Assembly (NCBI RefSeq): GCF_011378715.1
Contig: NZ_WTKU01000001.1
Span: 248,001-312,000, forward strand
From: Psychromonas sp. SA13A
Lineage (GTDB): Bacteria > Pseudomonadota > Gammaproteobacteria > Enterobacterales > Psychromonadaceae
Direction: 5' to 3'
Length of the DNA stretch: 64,000 bases
The position numbers and the translations under genes are program-made. Positions 43,829 through 52,781 of this stretch are shown piece by piece (position 1 is the first letter of the stretch; every line of letters begins with the position of its first letter). Below the pieces are notes generated by a model that was not told where the DNA came from, did no database searches, and was given only the letters and a program-made list of their open reading frames with translations.

Positions 43829-43845
43829 ATTCCACAATGTGGAAT
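43829..43845. promoter_or_regulatory. 17-bp palindromic operator upstream of the sugar ABC operon
   Basis: ATTCCACAATGTGGAAT is a perfect palindrome around a central A. Fifteen of 17 bases match the palindrome before yiaK (55597-55613). A half-site ATTCCAT lies 30 bp upstream (43859-43865), as it does (31 bp) at the yiaK site. The YiaJ-like IclR protein encoded at 46786 is the likely ligand. Confidence 0.7.
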
Positions 43846-43865
43846 ATCATTCCGACAAATTCCAT

Positions 43866-44136
43866 ATTATAGTAGTGATAGTCATTGAAATAAGATGTGA
43901 TTCACCTCCTAATTTAAATCTATTGGTTCACTAATCTCTGTTTAATTGATCTTCATCCCATTAAAATCACTCACTAAAAACAAGGTTTTATAAGTAAAAA
44001 TGAACAGATGAAATGCAAAAAATAGCCATCAAAAACTTAGCTATATCGCATTATTTATTGATATTTTTAGGTAGGTCATTGATCTAATTTGAATTTATTA
44101 CCAATCTGAAAGAGGTAATAATATTACAACGCAAAG
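43866..44136. other. AT-rich intergenic region upstream of the small membrane protein
   Basis: No coding region is supported. It separates the divergent sugar ABC operon promoter from the sigma-70 promoter at 44137. Confidence 0.3.
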
Positions 44137-44165
44137 TTGACTTGAGTCACAGTTTTGAGGATAAT
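44137..44165 (+). promoter_or_regulatory. Near-consensus sigma-70 promoter for a small protein gene
   Basis: TTGACT (44137-44142) and GATAAT (44160-44165) are separated by exactly 17 bp. The predicted start is near 44172, about 30 nt before the ATG at 44202. Such a strong promoter in an otherwise regulated catabolic region supports the small gene as real. Confidence 0.7.
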
Positions 44166-44201
44166 ATGTACGAATTCATTATATAAGTAAGGAAATTACG
44201 T

Positions 44202-44339
44202 ATGAATACTACAACTTTAGATAACTCAGTAAAAAATTTAGACAACGTTTCAGCATTTGCTGATAAAGCATTTTTCTTCGCGAAAATGGCGATTGTGATG
44301 AGTGCAATTATTTTAGTAGAAGTGTCAGCTTGGGTTTAA
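44202..44339 (+). CDS. Small membrane protein of 45 residues, unknown function
   Basis: The frame begins MNTTTLDNSVKNLDNVS and ends MSAIILVEVSAWV. It has a charged, soluble first half (about residues 1-25) and one hydrophobic segment to the C-terminus (about 26-45), so it is probably a single-pass small membrane protein. An AAGGAAATTACGT ribosome site and a near-consensus sigma-70 promoter support expression. I do not recognise a family. It lies alone between two minus-strand operons and points the opposite way. Confidence 0.65.
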   Translation: MNTTTLDNSVKNLDNVSAFADKAFFFAKMAIVMSAIILVEVSAWV

Positions 44340-44451
44340 TTAATCATTTTTTTAATTAAAAATGAAAATATATATTTAAAAACGAAAACATAATATAGAA
44401 AAAAGTCTCCCTTTTTGGGGTACTAATAGCACTTATTACAAGCACCACAAT

Positions 44452-44483
44452 AAAAAAACGCCAGTAATGATCCACTACTGACG
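44452..44483 (-). terminator. Terminator of the diketogulonate operon (minus strand)
   Basis: Read on the minus strand, CGTCAGTA (44483-44476) pairs with TACTGGCG (44466-44459) and is followed by seven T. It lies about 80 bp after the last gene of the operon. Confidence 0.75.
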
Positions 44484-44561
44484 CCTCTTGTTTAACAATC
44501 ATCCATATTCTTATGCTGATATAGGCTTAGTACACTTCGCCTAGCACAGCAATCAAATGTA

Positions 44562-44885
44562 TTAATCCTGAATAAGATTCATGTGATGCACCCTAATGTT
44601 ATATTTTTCAATAATTTTCTTAGTTGCATTCATACTCTGTATTCTTTGTTCAGAATCTAAAGCCTGTTGCATTAATGCTTTGTTTGCATAGCTATGCTGC
44701 ATTATCAACAATACTTCCTGATGCGCTTCAGACTCAATAAACTCAGGCTTACTTAATACAACACCTTGATTGTGAGGAAAAGTATCAATAATAGGTGCAA
44801 CAACCTGTTGCATATATTGATAAAAATCTTCTTTTTCTTCAGCACTCAAGTTGGCTTCAAAAAATGCCGTTCTTAAAATAGTCAT
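44562..44885 (-). CDS. ABM-domain (antibiotic biosynthesis monooxygenase-like) small protein
   Basis: A 107-residue protein that fits the dimeric ferredoxin-like ABM/YgiN superfamily by size and by the pattern MTILRTAFFEANLSAEEKEDF near the start with a C-terminal YNIRVHHMNLI strand. Such proteins range from quinol monooxygenases to sugar mutarotase-like or stress proteins, so no reaction is assigned. It is the last gene of the diketogulonate operon, 50 bp after the transaldolase gene. Confidence 0.6.
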   Translation of the reverse strand: MTILRTAFFEANLSAEEKEDFYQYMQQVVAPIIDTFPHNQGVVLSKPEFIESEAHQEVLLIMQHSYANKALMQQALDSEQRIQSMNATKKIIEKYNIRVHHMNLIQD

Positions 44886-44935
44886 TCAGTATTTCCTTTG
44901 TAACCTATTAAACTGTTAAACCAAGCTTTAGCAGA

Positions 44936-45883
44936 TTATAATTTAGCTGCAATCATCGCTTCAAGTTTGCCTTGGTCGAGTGCAAAATTTCGAATACCTT
45001 CAGCCAGTTTTTCAACCGCCATTGGGTCTTGGTTATGTTCCCATAAAAACTCAGCTTCGCTCATTGCTTCAGGGCGATCTTGCTGTGTTTGAGCGGGTTG
45101 TAATTTAACTTCAACATCACCATCTGACTGTTCTAATTTTTGCAATAAATCAGGGCTGATCGTTAATCTGTCACAACCTGCTAATTCCAGAATTTCACCT
45201 ACGTTTCTAAAACTAGCTCCCATCACTACGGTTTTGTAATTATGCGCTTTGTAATAATCATAAATTTGGCTAACAGACTGTACACCAGGATCTTCACTGG
45301 CTTCAAAATCTTGTCCTTGCTTCGCTTTATACCAATCCATAATACGACCAACAAAAGGCGAAATTAAAAAGACACCGGCTTCAGCACAAGCACGCGCTTG
45401 AGCGAATGAAAATAACAGAGTTAAATTACAGTTAATGCCTTCTTTTTCAAGTTGCTCGGCAGCACGTATACCCTGCCAAGTAGCCGCCAACTTAATCAAG
45501 ATACGATCATTCTTAATACCAGCATCGTTATACATTTTGATTAACTGACGTGCTTTAGCAATACTGCCCTCGCAATCATAGGAAAGGCATGCATCGACTT
45601 CTGTTGAAATACGCCCTGGGACAACGTTTAATATCTCTTTACCAATGCTTACCGCTAACATGTCACAGGCTGCTTGGACTTGTTCTTTACTGTCTTCACT
45701 TTGTGTTTTTGCATAGGCAATCGCTTGATCCATTAAAGGTGCATAATCACTTAATTGTGCCGCTTTTAGAATCAAAGAAGGGTTAGTTGTTGCATCTTGA
45801 GGATGATATTTTTGAATCGCTTGAATATCGCCAGTATCAGCAACCACTACGGTTAGTTTTTTAAGCTGTTCTAATTTATTCAT
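44936..45883 (-). CDS. tal: Transaldolase (TalB type)
   Basis: A 315-residue transaldolase. The Schiff-base Lys131 is in [13 protein letters not shown], with [12 protein letters not shown] near the start and [17 protein letters not shown] later. It interconverts sedoheptulose 7-phosphate, glyceraldehyde 3-phosphate, erythrose 4-phosphate and fructose 6-phosphate in the cytosol. Its place in this operon makes sense because the pathway ends in xylulose 5-phosphate. The start follows GAGGTGGAATAGTAATA. Confidence 0.95.
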   Translation of the reverse strand: MNKLEQLKKLTVVVADTGDIQAIQKYHPQDATTNPSLILKAAQLSDYAPLMDQAIAYAKTQSEDSKEQVQAACDMLAVSIGKEILNVVPGRISTEVDACLSYDCEGSIAKARQLIKMYNDAGIKNDRILIKLAATWQGIRAAEQLEKEGINCNLTLLFSFAQARACAEAGVFLISPFVGRIMDWYKAKQGQDFEASEDPGVQSVSQIYDYYKAHNYKTVVMGASFRNVGEILELAGCDRLTISPDLLQKLEQSDGDVEVKLQPAQTQQDRPEAMSEAEFLWEHNQDPMAVEKLAEGIRNFALDQGKLEAMIAAKL

Positions 45884-45906
45884 TATTACTATTCCACCTC
45901 TTATAT

Positions 45907-46776
45907 TTATAGTGCAAAGCCTGCCGCATTAGCAATGGTTTTTAATTTGCTTCTAGCTGCTTTAATATCATCTAACCATTGATCATTTTGCGCCCACATT
46001 TCAATAACGAGGGGAGCGCTATAATCAATCTCAGCTAATGTTTTAAAGATCGCTGGGAAGTCCACTTGCCCCTCACCAATAACTAAATCTCTAAATTGGC
46101 CTTTACAGGTTTCAGAAACACGCAGCGTATCTTTTAGATGTATTTGCACAATATGGTCACGCGATAATTTCAACTCTGTACACACGTCATAATTCCAACC
46201 TGTAATGTTACCCACATCAGGATAAGCCATAAAAAATGGAGATGGAATTTCACGCTTTAACACTTCAAACTTACTTAATGAGTTAAGGTATGGTGTATCC
46301 ATGATCTCTACACCAAGCATGATCCCTGCTCTTTCAGCCATTTTAGTTGCTTGTTGCATGCCATCAATAAAACGCAAATGAGTTTCCTCTGACTGCGGTT
46401 CATAAAACACATCGTAACCCGCCATTTGAATACAACGAATACCTAGCTTATAAGCCAGTGCGATTGCTTTTTCCATGATCACTAATGACTCAGCTCTAAT
46501 AGCATCGTCCATTGAACCAAATGGAAATTTTCTATGCGCACTTAAACACATAGATTGCAAAGGCATTTCATGTTCTTCACATAAACGGCGCAAAGCATAT
46601 ATTTCTTGATCACTCCAATCTAAACGCGCACGACGTTCATCAGTTTCATCCACAGATATTTCTACAAAATCAAATCCCGCTTGTTTAGCATTGATTAAAC
46701 GCTCTTCCCACGTTAATGAGGTTGGCATCGCTTTTTCATAAATACCCAAACGAAACTTATTCTTTAAATTAAACAT
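45907..46776 (-). CDS. sgbU: L-ribulose-5-phosphate 3-epimerase (UlaE/SgbU type)
   Basis: A 289-residue TIM-barrel epimerase. Family marks include [18 protein letters not shown] at the N-terminus, [34 protein letters not shown] and [13 protein letters not shown]. It converts L-xylulose 5-phosphate to L-ribulose 5-phosphate after the decarboxylation step. Together with SgbH and SgbE it links 3-keto-L-gulonate 6-phosphate to D-xylulose 5-phosphate. Confidence 0.93.
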   Translation of the reverse strand: MFNLKNKFRLGIYEKAMPTSLTWEERLINAKQAGFDFVEISVDETDERRARLDWSDQEIYALRRLCEEHEMPLQSMCLSAHRKFPFGSMDDAIRAESLVIMEKAIALAYKLGIRCIQMAGYDVFYEPQSEETHLRFIDGMQQATKMAERAGIMLGVEIMDTPYLNSLSKFEVLKREIPSPFFMAYPDVGNITGWNYDVCTELKLSRDHIVQIHLKDTLRVSETCKGQFRDLVIGEGQVDFPAIFKTLAEIDYSAPLVIEMWAQNDQWLDDIKAARSKLKTIANAAGFAL

Positions 46777-46785
46777 ACTAGGTCC

Positions 46786-47544
46786 TTAGTAAAGTTGCTG
46801 CTCTATACGTGCAGTAAAGGATTGAATTTTTTGAGCTAAAATGGGGTAACTAATTTTCCTCATTTTAGGTGTTAAAGAGGAGACGCTCACCGCGTAAACA
46901 GGTTTTTGAAATTTATCAAAAACGGGTACCGCAACACAGGAAATACCAGCTTCATTTTCTTCATCATCGAGGGCATAACCTAATTTTTTAATATCATCTA
47001 AAGCAGTAAAGAACTGACCTTTATCTAGGATGGTATTCTCGGTTAGCGGTTTCATGGTGCTAGCATTTCGTTGCCAGTAAGCTTCTCTGACCATGTCAGA
47101 GCTAAAGGCTAAATAACATTTCCCAGCCGCAGAGCAATACATTGGCGAGTGTAAGCCTACGTAAGTACGGGTTCTAAAAGACGCATTCTCAGGCTCAAAC
47201 TTATCTTTAAAGACAATGTTATCAGCATCAAATGATAAGAAATTAACTGTCTCATTCACTTCACCTAATAACTCAGATAAATAGGGTTTTACTATGCCAG
47301 TCACGTCAGAATTCATTGCAGAATGGCCAAGGTGCACCAATTTCATGGTCAATCGGTACTCTTTACCTGAACTGAGTTGAGCAACATATCCTGCTTCTTC
47401 AAAGGTTGCCAAAATTCGATGAGCTGAGGATTTATTAAACCCAGTTCCTTCTGCAATTTTTTGTAGAGAAACGCCATTAGGGAACTGCCCTAAAAATTCT
47501 AAAACGACTAATGCTTTCGATAAGGATTTAATTTGCTCACTCAT
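46786..47544 (-). CDS. IclR-family regulator (YiaJ-like)
   Basis: A 252-residue IclR protein with helix-turn-helix FNKSSAHRILATFEEAGYV and effector domain marks AAGKCYLAF, DDEENEAGISCVAVPVF and VYAVSVSSLTP. E. coli YiaJ represses the equivalent yiaK-S operon. Here the gene is inside the operon, between sgbH and sgbU, rather than divergent from it, so it would be autoregulated. The two 17-bp palindromes before yiaK and before the sugar ABC operon are its likely sites. Confidence 0.87.
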   Translation of the reverse strand: MSEQIKSLSKALVVLEFLGQFPNGVSLQKIAEGTGFNKSSAHRILATFEEAGYVAQLSSGKEYRLTMKLVHLGHSAMNSDVTGIVKPYLSELLGEVNETVNFLSFDADNIVFKDKFEPENASFRTRTYVGLHSPMYCSAAGKCYLAFSSDMVREAYWQRNASTMKPLTENTILDKGQFFTALDDIKKLGYALDDEENEAGISCVAVPVFDKFQKPVYAVSVSSLTPKMRKISYPILAQKIQSFTARIEQQLY

Positions 47545-47551
47545 AATGTCA

Positions 47552-48196
47552 TTACCAATATTTATTCATTTGACTATGGAAGCTATTAGCAATTTCAACA
47601 CCGTTGCTACCCGCTAAAGCGCGACCAGCAATAAATGATTTAACTGATATATCCTGAAATAGATGTACATCTTCAGGCACAATGCCACCGGTGATAGAAA
47701 GCGCAATACCAAGGTCTGATAGGCTTTTCATTTTTTTCAAATCTTCATCTGTCCAACTCACCCCAGCTAATTCAGCATCACGAGAGCGATGATAAATAGC
47801 TTGAGTAATACCCATTTCAACCCAATCTTTAGCATCATCTAATGTCCAATGGCCATAAAGCTCGATTTGCACTTCACCATTAAATTCATCGGTTACTTTT
47901 TTCGCAGAACGAATGGTTTCTATATGTGCAGCAGCACTCACTGTTACCCAGTTAGCACCGGCTTCCATAGCTAAACGCGTTAGAATGGCGCTGGCATCGG
48001 TAATTTTCATGTCACAAACAATAATATGATCTGGGTATTTATTGCGTAATACTTGAACGCTATCCACACCATGAGCAAAGGCTAAAATCGTTCCTATTTC
48101 AATCACATCTAATTTTTCTGAAACATCTGCTACTGAAGCTATTGCCGTTTCTAGATCCGTTGCATCTAGGGCCATTTGTAATAAGGGTTTAGTCAT
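47552..48196 (-). CDS. sgbH: 3-keto-L-gulonate-6-phosphate decarboxylase (UlaD/SgbH type)
   Basis: A 214-residue OMP-decarboxylase-superfamily enzyme. The catalytic Asp62 and Lys64 of the KGPDC motif are visible in CDMKITDA at the same positions as in E. coli UlaD, and SITGGIVPEDV binds phosphate. It releases CO2 from 3-keto-L-gulonate 6-phosphate to give L-xylulose 5-phosphate. The ATG at 48196 gives the family N-terminus MTKPLLQMALD and overlaps the kinase gene by 8 bp; an ATG at 48211 is less likely. Confidence 0.94.
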   Translation of the reverse strand: MTKPLLQMALDATDLETAIASVADVSEKLDVIEIGTILAFAHGVDSVQVLRNKYPDHIIVCDMKITDASAILTRLAMEAGANWVTVSAAAHIETIRSAKKVTDEFNGEVQIELYGHWTLDDAKDWVEMGITQAIYHRSRDAELAGVSWTDEDLKKMKSLSDLGIALSITGGIVPEDVHLFQDISVKSFIAGRALAGSNGVEIANSFHSQMNKYW

Positions 48197-49682
48197 TAAT
48201 CTGTTCCTCAAATGTTTTAAATAGTTGAACTAATTGCTGATAGTGATGATATTTTTTATTCAAAGCTTGGTGGTTATCAACATTAGGCAGAATACGCTTG
48301 CTTTGACTGACAATATTATCCATGCACTCACGGCTCGATGAATACTCGCCAGCTCCAACCATCGCAACAATAGCCGCCCCTAATGAACCGGTTTCATCTA
48401 TGTCCGTTATCTCCACTTCCATACCGGTCAAGTCCGCTAACATTTGCATCCACGTATTATTAGAAGTAGGTCCGCCAGTCACTTTTAGTATTTTTGCTTG
48501 TGGGAATCTAGCTCTCATTCTTTCTAGGTGTATATTGTGACAGAACAATATACCTTCCCAGATTGCTTGAATAATATGCGCCTTAGTATGGTGAGCCTGC
48601 AAACCATAAAAGCCTGATTTAAGGCCTAAACCTTGGTTAGAACCATATAAAAATGGAACAAAATAAACACTACTCGATGCCACTTCCAAGTTAGCCACTA
48701 ATGACTCATTGTGTTGATGTTGTAATTCCCCATCTGCACTTAAATATTCAGCAAACCATTCATAATTTCCCGCCGATGTAGGGCTTGCTTCATGAATAAT
48801 ATATTCACCTTCAACGGCATAATGTCCGTACACAAAATTATGTGTTGCTTGAGTTATTTCACGTGTAATACCTGAGGTCACCGCCCACGTTCCCATCACA
48901 TAGTTTAATGCTTGTTCCGATGCATCAATACCCGAACACAATGCGGTAGAAACAACATCAAACAATCCACCAAAAACAGGTGTACCAGCAACTAAACCCG
49001 TTTCAAGCGCGACTTGCTGAGTAATGCTACCGGCTAATTGATCCGGTTGAACAATATTAGGTAGAGCATCCCAAACTTCTTCGATATCAAATAAGGTTAA
49101 TAAATCCATATCATATTGGCCGGTTTGAGCGTTAAAGAAATTACTCTCCGACATATTGGTTATTTCAGCACCCACCTCACCCGTGAAACGATATCGAATA
49201 TAATCATGCGCCATCATGATCGCTCCAATATTAGAATAAAGCTCAGGTTGATTGTCTTTTAACCAACGGATAATAGACACCGGGTGTCCAGTCCATAGCG
49301 TTTGCAGCGTTTTGCTGTAGATCTGATCTGGTAAACCTTGTTGTAACCATTCTTTAACAATGCTTAATGAGCGTGAGTCAGAAGACATGATGCCACGCCC
49401 TAAGTTGTGACCTTGCTTATCTAGTAGGTAAACGCCTTTTCCTTGCGCGGAAATACTAATGCCTTTAATATCTTCACGATTGATATCTGTGGTTGCTAAT
49501 AACTCTTTGATCACAATAACTGCATCATCCCACAAACTATCAAGATCTCTTTCTACCCAACCCTGCTGTTCATTAATGACACTTGCAGAGGTTCTTGTTA
49601 AAGCAACTTGTACACCTTTACTATCGTATAAAGCAGCCTTCATAAAAGTGCCGCCAGAGTCTAAACCTATATAATAATTCAT
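48189..49682 (-). CDS. lyxK: FGGY-family L-xylulose/3-keto-L-gulonate kinase (LyxK type)
   Basis: A 497-residue FGGY carbohydrate kinase. N-terminal YIGLDSGGTFMKAALYD binds phosphate, SAQGKGVYLLDKQG is in the middle, and the C-terminal TGGPTSNNTWMQMLADLTGMEVEI is the FGGY signature region. E. coli LyxK, of almost the same length, phosphorylates L-xylulose and 3-keto-L-gulonate. Here it would make 3-keto-L-gulonate 6-phosphate for SgbH. Confidence 0.92.
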   Translation of the reverse strand: MNYYIGLDSGGTFMKAALYDSKGVQVALTRTSASVINEQQGWVERDLDSLWDDAVIVIKELLATTDINREDIKGISISAQGKGVYLLDKQGHNLGRGIMSSDSRSLSIVKEWLQQGLPDQIYSKTLQTLWTGHPVSIIRWLKDNQPELYSNIGAIMMAHDYIRYRFTGEVGAEITNMSESNFFNAQTGQYDMDLLTLFDIEEVWDALPNIVQPDQLAGSITQQVALETGLVAGTPVFGGLFDVVSTALCSGIDASEQALNYVMGTWAVTSGITREITQATHNFVYGHYAVEGEYIIHEASPTSAGNYEWFAEYLSADGELQHQHNESLVANLEVASSSVYFVPFLYGSNQGLGLKSGFYGLQAHHTKAHIIQAIWEGILFCHNIHLERMRARFPQAKILKVTGGPTSNNTWMQMLADLTGMEVEITDIDETGSLGAAIVAMVGAGEYSSSRECMDNIVSQSKRILPNVDNHQALNKKYHHYQQLVQLFKTFEEQIND

Positions 49683-50173
49683 TATTTTATGTCCAATAAA
49701 TCGTTATGGATCTTCACCACCAGCTTACGAACTATTTGCTGATCATCATCTTGGATGTTCGTAATGTGGACCACATTCGGTGTAAACAGATAAAAGCACC
49801 CAGGGATCGCTGCGATATAATTTAAATCGATACCTTGATATTCATAAAAAAGAATATCTCTGTCTGGGTTATAAGGCTGATTAATTTGATGTTTACCTGT
49901 ATCTAATGCCCATGCCATCGTTTCTTGGCCTGTTAATACTATTTGTAAATCAGAATGGTATTGATGCACTTCCGGCTGTAAGTCGGTTAATGGTGATTTG
50001 TTATATTCTAGAAGTACAAACCACACTTTTTGATTATCTAAGTTGTTAAACTCATGTCGCCCCAGCGCTAATGAATGCAAGTCTAAAGCTGATAACTCAT
50101 TCAATACATCATCAATGATCGCCGGATAGCTAGTTCTCATTGCACTGTTGTCAATATGTCCAATTAACATCAT
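49682..50173 (-). CDS. yiaL: YhcH/YjgK/YiaL-family cupin-like protein
   Basis: A 163-residue protein of the DUF386 family. The metal-binding His and Glu pattern is seen in VHQYHSDLQIVLTGQETMAW and in VVHI near the end. E. coli YiaL sits in the same operon, and relatives are thought to be sugar-acid anomerases or isomerases. The stop and the following kinase start overlap at 49682. The reaction is not established. Confidence 0.85.
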   Translation of the reverse strand: MMLIGHIDNSAMRTSYPAIIDDVLNELSALDLHSLALGRHEFNNLDNQKVWFVLLEYNKSPLTDLQPEVHQYHSDLQIVLTGQETMAWALDTGKHQINQPYNPDRDILFYEYQGIDLNYIAAIPGCFYLFTPNVVHITNIQDDDQQIVRKLVVKIHNDLLDIK

Positions 50174-50180
50174 GTACCCT

Positions 50181-50999
50181 CTATAAAAATGTTTTTAATA
50201 GCAGCTGTGCAAGTGCACTTGGGTGGTCGTTATTCGAGGTGACGTGTTGCGCGTGTTGCTTAACCTCTGGCTCAGCGTTATCCATTGCAACGCCTAACCC
50301 TGCTAATTGCAGCATAGAAATATCATTATGATTATCACCAACCGCGACAATCTGATTTGCTTCAATCCCTAAGTTAAGCGCATATTGAGAGAGCGCATTA
50401 CCTTTGCTATTACCTTTATTGGCAAAATCAACTCTATCTACCCAAGAGCGTTCACCATTAAAATTATTGTTAATAAAATCAGTCTGATTAAACGAGTCCA
50501 CTTCACCGCCTTCAACAACAAACTTCCAAATATAATCTGTCTCTTGTAAGGCATCAGTAAAACTATCAACCTGTAAAATACTTGGCCTTTCGGCTACTGG
50601 ATAGTTATTTGCCCACTGTGACAGTTTTTCCATATAAGCAACCGGTTGCTGTGTTGAATACAGCATTGAATCTCGGCTATACATCACCATTTTGAGGTTG
50701 AATTGTTTCGCAAGCTTAATGAAATCAAGTGCTTTTGACTTATCTATTGATTTTTCAGAGAGCACTTTTTTATTATGGTAATCGTAAATATAAGTACCGT
50801 TACAACAAATAATTGGCGTGCTTAGGCCTAACTCATGGTAATAAGGAGCAGCCGCCACATGATGACGTCCAGTCACAATAACAACATGGTGAACCTGTGA
50901 AATTTGTTGAATTGCCTGAACTAACTGAGCGCTAATTTTATGCTCTGAATTTAAAACAGTACCATCGAGATCCAACGCCAATAATTTATACATAAGCAT
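50181..50999 (-). CDS. HAD-superfamily (Cof type) sugar-phosphate phosphatase
   Basis: A 272-residue HAD hydrolase of subclass IIB. The nucleophile motif LALDLDGTVLNSE is at the start, motif II is IVTGRH, and the C-terminal motif VAVGDNHNDISML binds magnesium. It probably removes phosphate from a sugar phosphate and could act as a house-cleaning enzyme for the pathway. It is not part of the E. coli yia operon. ATGs at 50999 and 50993 are both possible. Confidence 0.87.
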   Translation of the reverse strand: MLMYKLLALDLDGTVLNSEHKISAQLVQAIQQISQVHHVVIVTGRHHVAAAPYYHELGLSTPIICCNGTYIYDYHNKKVLSEKSIDKSKALDFIKLAKQFNLKMVMYSRDSMLYSTQQPVAYMEKLSQWANNYPVAERPSILQVDSFTDALQETDYIWKFVVEGGEVDSFNQTDFINNNFNGERSWVDRVDFANKGNSKGNALSQYALNLGIEANQIVAVGDNHNDISMLQLAGLGVAMDNAEPEVKQHAQHVTSNNDHPSALAQLLLKTFL

Positions 51000-51005
51000 G
51001 TGCCT

Positions 51006-51704
51006 TTATTTTTGACCGTAGTAAGAGTTTGCACCGTGTTTGCGAGAATAATGTTTATCTAATAACGCGGGATTAATCATAATCTCAGGATTTAATGCTC
51101 TAGTGCCAATCGCCATTGCAGATATTTCTTCTAATACAACCGCATTATGCACGGCATCAAAGGCATCTTTTCCCCATGAGAAAGGAGCGTGCCCAGCAAT
51201 TACAACACCTGGAATTGCTTTTGGATCTAACTTGCGTTTAGCAAATTCTTCAATAATCACCGTACCTGTATTTTTTTCGTAATCATGCTCGATTTCAGCA
51301 TCACTTAATTGTCGCGTACATGGAACATTGCCGTAAAAATAGTCTGCGTGTGTTGTCCCTAGCGCCGGGATATCGATGCCAGCTTGGGCCCAAATAGTTG
51401 CATTTCTAGAATGCGTATGAACAATGCCACCGATATTAGGGAAAGCTTTATAGAGTTCGATATGCGTTGCCGTATCACTAGAAGGGTTAAGCTCACCTTC
51501 AATTCGATTACCTTCTAAATCAATAATGACAATATGTTCTTCTGCCATTACATCATATTCAACACCCGATGGTTTAATCGCAATCACACCTTTTTCTCTA
51601 TCGATTTCAGAGACATTACCCCAAGTAAAAGTCACTAGACCATACTTAGGAAGTTGTAAATTAGCCTCTAATACTCTTTTTTTTAATTCTTTATATATGC
51701 TCAT
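51006..51704 (-). CDS. sgbE: L-ribulose-5-phosphate 4-epimerase (AraD/UlaF/SgbE type)
   Basis: A 232-residue class II aldolase-fold epimerase. Zinc ligands lie in [13 protein letters not shown] and in AGHAPFSWG; the conserved TTHADYFYG is present. It converts L-ribulose 5-phosphate to D-xylulose 5-phosphate, the last pathway step before central metabolism. The araD name is less fitting because no arabinose isomerase or kinase is nearby. Confidence 0.94.
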   Translation of the reverse strand: MSIYKELKKRVLEANLQLPKYGLVTFTWGNVSEIDREKGVIAIKPSGVEYDVMAEEHIVIIDLEGNRIEGELNPSSDTATHIELYKAFPNIGGIVHTHSRNATIWAQAGIDIPALGTTHADYFYGNVPCTRQLSDAEIEHDYEKNTGTVIIEEFAKRKLDPKAIPGVVIAGHAPFSWGKDAFDAVHNAVVLEEISAMAIGTRALNPEIMINPALLDKHYSRKHGANSYYGQK

Positions 51705-51787
51705 ACCCTGTGGCCCCTTTTTATCATTTACATTGATAAATACGCCACCTAGTCACACCCTTAACTAGATGACGTATATTTTCTTAT

Positions 51788-52762
51788 CTATTTTGTAGCA
51801 GCTTGGATCTTGTTAATCATGTCATCGCCATTTGCTTCAATAAATGAAGCCCATACTGGCTTAACCACTTCTTGGAAAGCAGCACCATCAACATCACGGT
51901 TAACTTTCATACCATGCGATTCTAAATCAGCGATCATTTGATCTTCTTTAGCAATACTAAGCTTACGTTGCATATCAACGGCTTCTTTAGAAACTTCTGT
52001 TATGATTTTTTGATTTTCAGCACTTAATTTATTGAATTTTTTCAAGTTCATAGTCAATACTAAAGGCGAGTAAGCGTGTTGCGTCATGCTTAAGTATTTT
52101 TGAACTTCATAAAATTTAAATGACAATGTCACGCCAATTGGATGGTCTTGTGCATCAACAACACCTGTTTCTAATGCGCTGTAAAGTTCAGCAACAGGGA
52201 TTTGTTGTGGATTGGCTTTAAGCTCATTAAACATATCATTCAATGCTTTCGAACCATTTACTCGCATTTGTAAGCCTTCAAGATCTGCTGGTGTGCGAAT
52301 TGGTTGACGGCTGTTAGTAACATTACGGTATCCACTTTCAGGATAACCTAAACCTTTAATACCGAATTTTTCCATTGAAACTAATACTTCTTTACCAGGT
52401 GCGCCATCAAGTGCTGTATAAGCAGATTCGCGGGTAGGAAATATAAACGGAAGTGTAAAAGCCGATGATTCAGGTAAGAAACCAGAGTAGTTATTTACAC
52501 CTACCATGGAGAAATCTAGAATCCCTGAGCGAGTACCGTCGATCATTTGTTTATCGTTACCTAACTGTCCCTGTGGGAAGATATTAATTTTAATATCGCC
52601 ATTGGTACGAGCCTCTACTTCTTTTTTAAAGAATAAGGACATGTCTTGTTGTAAATCAGATTCAGGCGCAGCATGAGCCAGTTTTAATGTCGTTTGTGCC
52701 GACACTGATGAACAAAAAGCAATCGTCGATGCAATCCCTACTATTTTAAAAAATGTTTTCAT
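51788..52762 (-). CDS. yiaO: TRAP transporter solute-binding protein (YiaO type), 2,3-diketo-L-gulonate
   Basis: A 324-residue DctP-family periplasmic protein with signal peptide MKTFFKIVGIASTIAFCSSVSA. The conserved Arg site is in LEGLQMRVNGSK, followed by VAELYSALETGVVDAQDHP. The E. coli equivalent binds 2,3-diketo-L-gulonate. The start at 52762 follows AGGAGAAG and gives the signal peptide; the ATG at 52795 would add 11 residues and overlap the upstream gene. Confidence 0.9.
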   Translation of the reverse strand: MKTFFKIVGIASTIAFCSSVSAQTTLKLAHAAPESDLQQDMSLFFKKEVEARTNGDIKINIFPQGQLGNDKQMIDGTRSGILDFSMVGVNNYSGFLPESSAFTLPFIFPTRESAYTALDGAPGKEVLVSMEKFGIKGLGYPESGYRNVTNSRQPIRTPADLEGLQMRVNGSKALNDMFNELKANPQQIPVAELYSALETGVVDAQDHPIGVTLSFKFYEVQKYLSMTQHAYSPLVLTMNLKKFNKLSAENQKIITEVSKEAVDMQRKLSIAKEDQMIADLESHGMKVNRDVDGAAFQEVVKPVWASFIEANGDDMINKIQAATK

Positions 52763-52781
52763 TTTCTTCTCCTTGGGTAGT

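Noticed and set aside
43895-43915. TGTGATTCACC as a CRP site upstream of the sugar ABC operon
   Set aside because: Half-site spacing is too short for the CRP consensus.
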